Below, in pieces: positions 1-6,161 of a stretch of DNA of 7,764 bases. Origin of the DNA: Oscillospiraceae bacterium (GTDB taxonomy: Bacteria > Bacillota > Clostridia > Oscillospirales > Oscillospiraceae); the NCBI GenBank assembly GCA_031266955.1, contig JAISAA010000079.1, positions 1 to 7,764 on the forward strand. The letters run 5' to 3'. The translations under genes and the position numbers were made by a program. Each line of letters opens with the position of its first letter. Position 1 is the stretch's first letter. The notes beneath the pieces were generated by a model. It saw nothing but the letters and a program-made list of their open reading frames with translations. It was not told the DNA's origin and ran no database searches.

Positions 1-1214
1 TGGCGGGAACGTATAACGGCGCGGCGGGCTACCGCGGCGTGGGCTACTGCGGAGGCAGTATGCTGTCAACGACGAATATCGCGGAGAACAACGTCGTTTT
101 CGGCGGAGAGGACAGATTATACGAGCAGATCGAAAACACGCTGTTCGCGCTCGACGGCGACCTGTACGTCGTCGTCACAGGCTGTCAAGTGGAGATCATC
201 GGCGACGACGCCCGCGGCATAGCGCGGGGCTTTTCGGACCGGAACGTCATCGGCGTGAGCACGCCCGGCTTCCTCGGCAACACGCTTAAGGGCTACGACG
301 CCGTTATGACGGCGATAGTAGAAAACGTCATAGAGCCGTCGCCGATCAAGGACACGAGAGAGGTGAATATCTTCGGCGTCGTGCCGGGCCACGACGTATT
401 CTACCGCGGCAATTTGGACGAGATAGAGCGTCTGCTGGGGCTCGTGGGCGTGAAGGCGAACACATTCTTCGGCACGGGAAACAGCATAGCGAAGCTTCGC
501 CGGTACGGCGCGGCGTCGCTGTCCGTCGTGCTCGCGCCGGAAACGGGTGTTCAGCCCGCGCGGAGGCTGCAAGAGATAAACGGCACGCCGTATATTTTGT
601 CGGAGCTGCCGATAGGCCCGAGCGGCACGGCGGCGTTCCTGCGGCAGCTCGGCGCGGCGTTAGGACTCGACGGTACGCTCGTCGAACGGGTCATCGCGAG
701 CGAGAACGCGTACTTCTACGACTTTTTCGGGCGCATTGTGGATATGTATTCCGACCTCGACTGGCAGCGGTACGCCATCACCGTCGCCGACAGCTATTAC
801 GCCCACGCGCTCACAAAATTCGTCGCGAACGACCTCGGCTGGATACCGCAGCTGACCGCCGTCAATGACCTTGAGAACGAGCAGCAGCAGGCGGAATACG
901 CCAAACGCTTTGACGATGTTACGAGCGAAGCAAGGCCCGCCGTGGTGTTCGAGCAGCAGGCCGGGCAGATAATCAAGCACGTCCGCGGAAGCTGGGGGCT
1001 CAACCGCAACGAAAAGTATTACGACGCGCTGTCGCCCGCGTTCGTGATCGGCTCCGGCATCGAGGCGGGCTTGGCGGAGACGCTGAACGCCAATCTGCTG
1101 ACCGTCGCGTTCCCCGTGAGCAACCGCGTCGCGCTCAACCGGGGCTACGCCGGGTTCAGGGGCGGCCTGACGCTTACGGAAGACCTGCTTTCGCAGCTCG
1201 TTTCGGCCCGATAG
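1..1214 (+). CDS. Nitrogenase component 1, NifK-like (beta-type) subunit, 5'-truncated by the window edge
   Basis: Open in frame from the first full codon at 3 to TAG at 1212-1214, 403 visible codons. No start is seen: the GTG at 39 lies inside the conserved region, and NifK relatives have roughly 90-100 more residues before it. Visible family marks are the VVFGGEDRL segment (about 93-128), the TGCQVEIIGDD motif whose cysteine (183-185) matches the third P-cluster cysteine of NifK, STPGFLGNTLKGYD (about 267-300), an ELPIGPSGTAAFL stretch (about 603-640) and a NifK-type C-terminus around AFPVSNRVALNRGYAG. The residue before the first full codon must end in TG (M, V or L). By comparison with NifK (GCVAYF), the second P-cluster cysteine probably lies just outside the window. 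It should form the heterotetramer core with the NifD-like protein encoded 29 bases downstream. NifK-like is preferred to NifN-like because it is paired with a NifD-like gene and the IGDD motif is intact. The organosulfur-reductase role is inferred. Confidence 0.9.
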   Translation, partial: AGTYNGAAGYRGVGYCGGSMLSTTNIAENNVVFGGEDRLYEQIENTLFALDGDLYVVVTGCQVEIIGDDARGIARGFSDRNVIGVSTPGFLGNTLKGYDAVMTAIVENVIEPSPIKDTREVNIFGVVPGHDVFYRGNLDEIERLLGLVGVKANTFFGTGNSIAKLRRYGAASLSVVLAPETGVQPARRLQEINGTPYILSELPIGPSGTAAFLRQLGAALGLDGTLVERVIASENAYFYDFFGRIVDMYSDLDWQRYAITVADSYYAHALTKFVANDLGWIPQLTAVNDLENEQQQAEYAKRFDDVTSEARPAVVFEQQAGQIIKHVRGSWGLNRNEKYYDALSPAFVIGSGIEAGLAETLNANLLTVAFPVSNRVALNRGYAGFRGGLTLTEDLLSQLVSAR

Positions 1215-1243
1215 AGAATTTTCAAGACAGGAGAATTGCAATT

Positions 1244-2788
1244 ATGTCAACAAAATTTACTCAGGAATTGACCTACGGCTTCACGCGGCAGGTAGCGCCG
1301 CCCGTGCGGGAGACGCGGATTGGCGTATGCTCCGCGTACTGCGGCGAATGCTCTCAGCTTATCGAGGACATCCAAAGCGGCTGCGCCCAGCTGCAAAGCC
1401 GCAAATTCGCGCAGAGCGGCGGCTGCCAGCTTATGCTCGCCGTCGGGATTGTCAGCAGCCTTACAAACGCGGTGATAATCGTACACAGCCCGCTCGGCTG
1501 CTGCTCCGGCTTCGTGGGCACGAGCGGCACGCGCAAGACCACCCGCGCCACGCGCGGCAAGCGCAGCGAGGAATTCGTGTGGCTGCACACGAATATGGAC
1601 GAACAGGACGTCGTTCAGGGCGGCATCGACAAGCTACGCGACGCGGTGCTGTACGCCGAGCGCGAATACCACCCGGACGCGATCATCATCGCCAACGGCT
1701 GCGTCCCCGGCATCATCGGCGACGATATAGACTCGCTTGTGACGGAGCTGGACGGGCGGCTGTCCGCCAAGCTCGTTCCGATACACTGCGAGGGCTTCAA
1801 GAGCAAATACGTCGCCAGCGGTTACGACAGCGCGTATCACGGGCTGCTGCGCCACTTGGTCGAGCCCGTCGTGAAGGAGCGCAGCGCCATACCAGACGTC
1901 GAAGAACAGCGCGGCTTCGCTGACGGCTACCGCATATCAAGGACGGTGAATATTTTCAACGTCGGCAGCAACAGCAACGGCGACGAGGTCGAGCTCTCGC
2001 GGCTCATCTCGGCCCTCGGGCTGACGCCGCGCGTCCTGCCGCTCAACGCCACGCTCGACGACCTCGCGCACATCGGCGAAGCCGCGCTGAACGTATCGAT
2101 ATGCGCCACGCACGACGACTATCTGCTCGGGCACTTAAAGGAGCGCTTCGGGACGCCGTACATCATCGACACGCTGCCCATCGGCATACGCAGCACGAAC
2201 AGATGGCTGCGCCAGATCGCGGCGCATTTCGGCTTGGAGGAAGAGGCGGAGCGCGTGATAAAGCTCGAAAACGACGAGCTGAACAAGGCCTTGGAGCCGT
2301 TTCGCAAGCTGCTGTCCGGCAAGAGCGTCTATGTGGGCGGGGGCGAGACGCGCATCCTCACCACGGCGGCGTTTTTCAAGGATGAGCTCGGAATGAGGCT
2401 CGTGGGCGTGAAGGCCCACAACGTGGACCGTTTTGTGGAGGAGATAGCGGAGGAGCTGCACGATCCGCAGCTTGAGATCACCGTCGCCGCGGGTCAGCCC
2501 GCGGAGGAGGTCGCGGTCGTGAAGCGCCTGAAACCGGATATCTATTGCGGGCATATGGGCGCGAACGGCTGGATAAGCCGCTTGGGAGTGCCAAATTTGC
2601 CGTTGTTCGGGATGACGCTGAACTATATGGGCTACACAGGCGCCTATGAGCTCGCCCGGAAGGCGGCCAAAGTTATCAAGAACACGAGCTTTTTCAGGAA
2701 CGTGTCCGAATACGTCGGCTTGCCGCTGTCGCGGGAATGGCTCGCGACGGATACAAGACTTAATATTAAGGAGACCGAAGCGGTATGA
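1244..2788 (+). CDS. Nitrogenase component 1, NifD-like (alpha-type) subunit with extra N-terminal cysteine motif
   Basis: 514 residues, ATG at 1244 with AGGAG at 1229-1233. This is the probable catalytic subunit of a nitrogenase-like reductase. Cys61, Cys86 (with Cys87 beside it) and Cys153 (NGCVPGIIGDD) match the three P-cluster cysteines of NifD (62, 88, 154 in Azotobacter). Cys287, in VSICATHDDY before the GTPYI segment, aligns with the cofactor ligand Cys275. The region that should carry the cofactor histidine (His442) reads LPLFGMTLNYMGYTGAYELAR (452-472) and has no histidine; a nearby CGH (435-437) is the closest candidate. Residues 29-36 form CX3CX2C, with another cysteine at 47, ahead of the usual P-cluster region, which is unusual. 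Chlorophyll (BchN/ChlN) and F430 (CfbD) relatives do not carry a NifB-type cofactor, so the NifB-like gene in this operon argues against those roles. The true substrate is unknown; methylthio-alkane or another C-S reduction is a hypothesis. Its TGA overlaps the ATG of cysK. Confidence 0.93.
   Translation: MSTKFTQELTYGFTRQVAPPVRETRIGVCSAYCGECSQLIEDIQSGCAQLQSRKFAQSGGCQLMLAVGIVSSLTNAVIIVHSPLGCCSGFVGTSGTRKTTRATRGKRSEEFVWLHTNMDEQDVVQGGIDKLRDAVLYAEREYHPDAIIIANGCVPGIIGDDIDSLVTELDGRLSAKLVPIHCEGFKSKYVASGYDSAYHGLLRHLVEPVVKERSAIPDVEEQRGFADGYRISRTVNIFNVGSNSNGDEVELSRLISALGLTPRVLPLNATLDDLAHIGEAALNVSICATHDDYLLGHLKERFGTPYIIDTLPIGIRSTNRWLRQIAAHFGLEEEAERVIKLENDELNKALEPFRKLLSGKSVYVGGGETRILTTAAFFKDELGMRLVGVKAHNVDRFVEEIAEELHDPQLEITVAAGQPAEEVAVVKRLKPDIYCGHMGANGWISRLGVPNLPLFGMTLNYMGYTGAYELARKAAKVIKNTSFFRNVSEYVGLPLSREWLATDTRLNIKETEAV
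2768..2788 (+). promoter_or_regulatory. Coupled RBS and ATGA stop-start overlap (NifD-like/cysK)
   Basis: AAGGAG at 2768-2773 lies inside the last codons of the NifD-like gene, 11 bases before the cysK ATG. The ATG and the upstream TGA share bases 2786-2787. This shows that cysK is built into the operon's translation and is not a chance neighbour. Confidence 0.85.
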
Positions 2789-3750
2789 GCAAGATAGTAA
2801 ACAACCTAACACAGCTTATCGGCGACACTCCTGTGCTGCGCCCGCAGAACTTCAACGCGCTCGCGAGGATAACCGGCTCGGACCTGCTGTTAAAGCTCGA
2901 ATACTTCAATCCGCTCGGCAGCGTGAAGGACCGCATCGCGTATTCGATGGTCGTTGACGCGGAGAAAAAAGGCGCGCTCACACCCGACAGCGTGATAATA
3001 GAGCCGTCGAGCGGGAACACGGGCGTGGGGCTCGCCTTCGTCGCGGCGGCGCGCAGATATAAGATCGTGGTGGTAATGCCGGACACGATGAGCTCCGAGC
3101 GCCGCGCTCTCGTGACCGCGCTCGGCGCGGAGCTCGTCTTAACGCCCGGCGCGCAGGGGATGAAGGGCGCGATCCGTAAAGCAGAGGAGCTTCAAACGCA
3201 AATCGCGCACGGCGTCATTTTACAGCAGTTTGAAAACCCCGCGAACCCGGAGATACACCGCTCGACGACGGGGCCGGAAATTTGGGAGGCTACGGACGGC
3301 AAGATCGACGTTTTAGTCGGCGGAGTGGGCACTGGCGGCACGCTCACGGGCGCGGGCGCGTACTTGAAAGAGCGCAAGCCCGACCTTAAAATAGTGGCGG
3401 TCGAGCCGTCCGCGTCGCCCGTGCTGAGCGGAGGCAACCCCAGCCCGCACAAAATACAGGGCATCGGCGCGGGCTTCATCCCGAGCGTGCTCGACTTAAA
3501 GCTCGTGGACGAGATATACAAGGTGCTCGACGACGAGGCGACGGACACCGCGCGCACGCTTGCGCGGGAGGAAGGCCTGCTTGTCGGCATATCGAGCGGC
3601 GCGGCGGCGTTCGCGGCGGCGCATATCGCCCAGCGCCCGGAAAACGCGGGAAAAACCGTCCTCGCGATACTGCCGGACACGGGCGAGCGGTATCTGTCCA
3701 CGGGCATATTCGACGCGCGTGACGAGAAGTCGCGCTACTGGTATAACTGA
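2785..3750 (+). CDS. cysK: Cysteine synthase (O-acetylserine sulfhydrylase, CysK type)
   Basis: 321 residues, a usual CysK length. It is a PLP enzyme that joins O-acetylserine and sulfide to give cysteine and acetate. Visible marks are the Schiff-base lysine Lys48 in NPLGSVKDR, the substrate loop EPSSGNTG (73-80), the phosphate-binding GGVGTGGT (179-186), EPSASPVLSGG (207-217) with HKIQGIGAGF (222-231), and Ser271 in GISSGAAA at the pyridine nitrogen. The start ATG (2785) lies in an ATGA overlap with the NifD-like stop, with AAGGAG at 2768-2773, so translation is probably coupled. No C-terminal CBS domains are present, so it is not cystathionine beta-synthase. A place between the D-like and H-like genes is unlike nif operons. 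It suggests that the reductase yields sulfide or a thiol that this enzyme fixes, possibly making an S-alkylcysteine if the product is a thiol. CysK and its close relatives (CysM, O-phosphoserine enzymes) are hard to separate by eye. Confidence 0.93.
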   Translation: MSKIVNNLTQLIGDTPVLRPQNFNALARITGSDLLLKLEYFNPLGSVKDRIAYSMVVDAEKKGALTPDSVIIEPSSGNTGVGLAFVAAARRYKIVVVMPDTMSSERRALVTALGAELVLTPGAQGMKGAIRKAEELQTQIAHGVILQQFENPANPEIHRSTTGPEIWEATDGKIDVLVGGVGTGGTLTGAGAYLKERKPDLKIVAVEPSASPVLSGGNPSPHKIQGIGAGFIPSVLDLKLVDEIYKVLDDEATDTARTLAREEGLLVGISSGAAAFAAAHIAQRPENAGKTVLAILPDTGERYLSTGIFDARDEKSRYWYN

Positions 3751-3762
3751 ATCGGTCAACCG

Positions 3763-3785
3763 AAAGGATAAGGATTTTGATAATG
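3763..3785 (+). promoter_or_regulatory. RBS deciding the NifH-like start at 3783
   Basis: Two purine-rich boxes, AAAGGA (3763-3768) and AAGGA (3770-3774), precede the ATG at 3783; the second is 8 bases away. An in-frame TTG at 3777 is only 2 bases from the second box and would add just M-I. The ATG, which begins MAKQIKQIAIYGKGG as in NifH proteins, is preferred. Confidence 0.75.
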
Positions 3786-4661
3786 GCAAAGCAAATAAAG
3801 CAAATAGCGATCTACGGCAAGGGAGGGATCGGGAAATCGACCACGACCTCCAATTTGTCCGCCGCGCTGTCAAGGCTCGGCTACAAGGTGATGCAGTTCG
3901 GGTGCGACCCCAAGGCGGACAGCACAAATACCCTGCGCGACGGCAGCTACATACCGACGGTGCTTGATACGCTGCGCGAGAAAGGGCAGATCAAGGCCGC
4001 CGACGTCGTGTTCCGGGGCTTTAACGGCATATACTGCGTGGAGGCGGGCGGCCCCGCTCCCGGCGTCGGCTGCGCGGGACGCGGCATAATCACGGCGGTG
4101 GAGCTGTTCAAGCAGCAAAAGACTTTTGAGGAGCTCGAGCTCGACTATGTGATCTATGACGTGCTCGGCGACGTCGTGTGCGGCGGGTTCGCGATGCCGA
4201 TACGCGAGGGTATCGCGCAGCACGTTTTCACGGTGTCCAGCGGCGATTTTATGAGCATTTATGCGAGCAATAACCTGTTCAAGGGCATAAAAAAGTATTC
4301 AAACGCCGGCGGCGCGCTGCTCGGCGGCGTTATCGCCAACTCGATGGACCGCGGCTACAACCGCGAGATAGTAACGGACTTCGCCGAGCGCACGAAAACG
4401 CAGATAGTGCAATACATCCCGCGCTCCGTGACCGTGACGCAATGCGAATTAAAAGGCAAAACAGTGATAGAAGCCGCGCCGGAGAGCGAGCAGGCCGGAG
4501 TGTACGCAAGGCTCGCGGAGACGATAGCGGCGCACGAGGTCAGCAAAACGCCGTCTCCGCTGGAGCTGCAAGAGCTCCGCGACTGGGCGGCGGGCTGGAG
4601 CGACAGGCTGCTCGCGCTTGAAAGCGGCATTGTGGTCGGCGGCGAAAGCGCCGGTATATAA
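3783..4661 (+). CDS. Nitrogenase iron protein, NifH-like (ATP-dependent reductase component)
   Basis: 292 residues, typical NifH length. A homodimeric [4Fe-4S] ATPase that should pass electrons to the NifDK-like component. Seen: P-loop GKGGIGKSTTT (12-22), switch I region GCDPKADST (40-48), Cys97 in GVGCAGRG and Cys133 in DVVCGGFAMPIRE, the two cluster ligands each subunit supplies (Azotobacter 97 and 132). Arg100, the residue ADP-ribosylated by DraT in some diazotrophs, is kept. The switch II region reads YDVLGDVVCGG, as in NifH. The gene is 32 bases after cysK and 24 before the NifB-like gene, so it belongs to the same transcript. NifH order here is after D and cysK, unlike nifHDK. BchL/ChlL and CfbC are close relatives. 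The component 1 partners and the NifB-like neighbour make a nitrogenase-like reductase the better call, but this protein alone cannot tell which. Confidence 0.93.
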   Translation: MAKQIKQIAIYGKGGIGKSTTTSNLSAALSRLGYKVMQFGCDPKADSTNTLRDGSYIPTVLDTLREKGQIKAADVVFRGFNGIYCVEAGGPAPGVGCAGRGIITAVELFKQQKTFEELELDYVIYDVLGDVVCGGFAMPIREGIAQHVFTVSSGDFMSIYASNNLFKGIKKYSNAGGALLGGVIANSMDRGYNREIVTDFAERTKTQIVQYIPRSVTVTQCELKGKTVIEAAPESEQAGVYARLAETIAAHEVSKTPSPLELQELRDWAAGWSDRLLALESGIVVGGESAGI

Positions 4662-4685
4662 ATTTCTGGATCGGGAGGGGCGCGT

Positions 4686-5876
4686 ATGAAAATAGCGCTT
4701 GCGACAAGCGACGGCGAGACCGTAAACCGTCACTTCGGCAACACGCCGTATTTTGTGATAGCCGAGGTCACGCCGGACGGCTTTGAAATGCTCGAAAGCC
4801 GGGAGAACAACGGCGGCTGCGGGCTGACGCTGAAAGAGCTCAATATCAACTGCTTCGACGAGACCGTCGCGCTCGTCTCAGACTGCGGCGCCGTGATCGC
4901 GGCGAAAATCGGCAGGGCGGCGGTGAGCGAGCTCCAGCGCAATAATATTCAGGCGTTAGAGCAGGCCGGCTCAATCGAGAGCCTGCTGGCGAGGTATGCG
5001 AAATACCTCGGCCGCGGCGGCTACAGGCCGGCGGCGCCGCGCCGGAGCTTGGAGCTCGAACACCCCTGCTTCGCGCTCGGCAGGCCGAACAACAAGGGGC
5101 GCGTGCATTTGCCGGTCAGCCCCGGCTGTAATATCGCGTGCGCGTTTTGCTCGCGCGCTTTAGACGCCGACCGCGGCGTCCTGCGCCCCGGCGTCACGGG
5201 AGAGGTGCTGACCCCGCGGGAAGCGCTCGACGTCGTGCGCCGCGCCGTGGAGCTCGCGCCGGAGATAACCGTCGCGGGGATAGCGGGGCCGGGCGATACG
5301 CTCGCGACGCCGTACGCGTTGGATACGTTCCGGCTGATAAAGCGCGAGTTTCCGAATTTACTGCGCTGTATGTCCACAAACGGCCTGCTGCTGCCCGAGA
5401 AGGCCGGGGAGCTTTTGGAGGTCGGCATCGACACGCTGACCGTGACCGTCAACGCGGTCGAGCCGGATATACTGAAGCAAATCGTATTCGGCGTTGACCC
5501 CGAAACGCTGATCCGCAATCAGTTAGAGGGCATCCGCAGAGTATCGTCGGCGGGTGTGACCGTCAAGGTAAACACCGTGCTCGTGCCGGGCGTGAACGAC
5601 AAGCACATAGCCGAGATCGCGAAGGCGGTGAGCGAAGCCGGGGCGACGGTGTACAATATCATTCCGCTTATACCGCAAAACAAGCTGTCGCACGTCCGCG
5701 AGCCCGAGTGCGACGAGCTCGACGCGGCGCGGCGCGGCGCCGAGCCGTACATCAGAGTATTCCGCCACTGCCAGCACTGCCGCGCCGACGCCGTCGGCGT
5801 CCCCGGAGGCCGCGACTACGGCGAGCTCATATACGGCGCGCGCGCGGCGCAGGAAAACACGTTTTCACACGGCTGA
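4686..5876 (+). CDS. NifB-family radical SAM cofactor-assembly protein with N-terminal NifX-like domain
   Basis: 396 residues, ATG at 4686 after GGGAGGGG (4673-4680). In the family this enzyme fuses two [4Fe-4S] clusters and inserts a SAM-derived carbide to make NifB-co ([8Fe-9S-C]). Residues 1 to about 108 are a NifX/NafY-type cofactor-carrier domain (ALATSDGETVNRHFG, then SDCGAVIAAKIG at 65-76). Residues about 126-380 are the radical SAM part: HPC (126-128), CNIACAFC (148-155) binding the SAM cluster, AGPGDTLA (200-207), RCMSTNG (227-233), VNTVLVPGVND (295-305), and CQHCRADAVG (362-371). In well-known bacterial NifB the order is the reverse, SAM domain first. The cysteine that normally follows the SAM motif (YDC in NifB) is Ala161 here (LDA). 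HPC, Cys228 and CXXC are kept. It is the last gene of the operon. With no nifEN in view, the cofactor may pass directly to the NifDK-like protein (inferred). Confidence 0.9.
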   Translation: MKIALATSDGETVNRHFGNTPYFVIAEVTPDGFEMLESRENNGGCGLTLKELNINCFDETVALVSDCGAVIAAKIGRAAVSELQRNNIQALEQAGSIESLLARYAKYLGRGGYRPAAPRRSLELEHPCFALGRPNNKGRVHLPVSPGCNIACAFCSRALDADRGVLRPGVTGEVLTPREALDVVRRAVELAPEITVAGIAGPGDTLATPYALDTFRLIKREFPNLLRCMSTNGLLLPEKAGELLEVGIDTLTVTVNAVEPDILKQIVFGVDPETLIRNQLEGIRRVSSAGVTVKVNTVLVPGVNDKHIAEIAKAVSEAGATVYNIIPLIPQNKLSHVREPECDELDAARRGAEPYIRVFRHCQHCRADAVGVPGGRDYGELIYGARAAQENTFSHG

Positions 5877-5884
5877 CGCGCGGC

Positions 5885-5905
5885 GGCAAACGGGCTTTGC
5901 CCGTT
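5885..5905 (+). terminator. Hairpin just after the nitrogenase-like operon, weak terminator candidate
   Basis: AACGGGC (5889-5895) and GCCCGTT (5899-5905) pair perfectly around TTT, 12 bases after the operon's stop codon. A rival hairpin uses GGCAAA (5885-5890) and TTTGCC (5896-5901), so only one can form. The site is right for a terminator, but no T-run follows (GTGTATGATTT), so intrinsic termination is doubtful. Confidence 0.3.
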
Positions 5906-5988
5906 GTGTATGATTTAACGTGCGTGCGCGCACGGGGAACGCGCATTTGCGCGACGTCGCGCTACGGTGCGCCGTGTTCATAACAACG
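5902..5988 (+). repeat. Structured intergenic repeat, copy 1
   Basis: The core 5911-5962 matches 7545-7597 at about 44 of 53 aligned positions. It holds a hairpin CGTGCG/CGCACG (5919-5924 with 5929-5934), a GGGGAA linker, a second hairpin CGCGC/GCGCG (5940-5944 with 5949-5953), the palindrome GCGACGTCGC (5951-5960) and then ACGG/CCGT (5964-5967 with 5972-5975). The whole is enclosed by an 11-pair stem with one bulge, 5902-5913 with 5978-5988. It sits after the nitrogenase-like operon. It looks like an interspersed multi-hairpin (REP-like) repeat; a non-coding RNA is the other possibility. Confidence 0.65.
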
Positions 5989-6008
5989 CTCCGTTTATAT
6001 TTTGGCAA

Positions 6009-6032
6009 CGCGGCGGTTATTGCACCGCCGCG
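6009..6032. other. 9-bp perfect GC-rich inverted repeat
   Basis: CGCGGCGGT (6009-6017) and ACCGCCGCG (6024-6032) pair perfectly around TATTGC. No T-run follows on either strand, so it is not a clear intrinsic terminator. The proposed -35 box of the regulator gene begins in its loop, so a regulatory or cruciform role is possible but unproven. Confidence 0.5.
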
Positions 6033-6048
6033 CGCAATGTTCTAAAAT
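6020..6048 (+). promoter_or_regulatory. Candidate sigma-A promoter of the XRE regulator gene
   Basis: TTGCAC (6020-6025) and TAAAAT (6043-6048) are separated by 17 bases, the best spacing for a housekeeping promoter. Transcription would begin near 6055, giving a leader of about 107 bases. The -35 box overlaps the loop and right arm of the 6009-6032 inverted repeat. Confidence 0.45.
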
Positions 6049-6070
6049 GTCTGTCAAGCAGGTCGCGGCA

Positions 6071-6092
6071 GCGGGAGCCTCCGCGCTCCCGC
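6071..6092 (+). other. Leader hairpin upstream of the XRE gene
   Basis: GCGGGAGC (6071-6078) and GCTCCCGC (6085-6092) form a perfect 8-bp stem around CTCCGC. It has no T-run and falls inside the predicted leader of the regulator gene. The function is not known. Confidence 0.4.
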
Positions 6093-6105
6093 GCCCGCAG
6101 GCACG

Positions 6106-6125
6106 TTAAATCTTATTAAATCTTA
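6106..6125 (+). repeat. Perfect tandem 10-bp direct repeat before the XRE gene
   Basis: TTAAATCTTA occurs twice in a row (6106-6115 and 6116-6125) in an AT-rich island within GC-rich DNA. The period of 10 bases puts both units on the same helix face, which would fit a binding site for the regulator encoded 37 bases downstream (autoregulation). That is inference only. Confidence 0.55.
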
Positions 6126-6128
6126 CAT

Positions 6129-6147
6129 CCGTCCGCAAGGCGGGCGG
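6129..6147 (+). other. Hairpin next to the XRE ribosome binding site
   Basis: CCGTCCGC (6129-6136) pairs with GCGGGCGG (6140-6147) with one T-G wobble and loop AAG. It ends 2 bases before the AAAGGA box (6150-6155) of the regulator gene, so it could affect ribosome access. Confidence 0.4.
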
Positions 6148-6161
6148 CGAAAGGACATTTT

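Noticed and set aside
39..41. GTG at 39 as the start of the first gene
   Set aside because: The frame is open back to the window edge, and conserved NifK sequence continues upstream of it; the gene is truncated by the window.
660..1241. Long minus-strand open frame (193 codons) opposite the NifK-like gene
   Set aside because: It is a GC-bias shadow: the + strand holds a clear NifK-family protein, and the antisense product has no recognisable domain. The same applies to 117-572 and 2135-2812.
1327..1923. Plus-strand open frame of 198 codons inside the NifD-like gene
   Set aside because: An arginine-rich, low-complexity product in another frame of a well-supported gene, with no ribosome site or family match.
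1..5876. A true N2-fixing nitrogenase operon
   Set aside because: The cofactor histidine is missing, cysK lies inside the operon, the gene order is unlike nifHDK, and no nifEN or nifI is seen. It cannot be fully excluded without a tree.
1..5876. Chlorophyll (BchLNB/ChlLNB) or F430 (CfbCD) biosynthesis genes
   Set aside because: Those systems need no NifB-type protein and lie among tetrapyrrole genes; none is present here.
5902..5988. tRNA gene suggested by the clover-like fold of the repeat
   Set aside because: There is no TTCGA-type T loop, no anticodon arm of the right size and no acceptor CCA context; arm lengths do not fit a tRNA.
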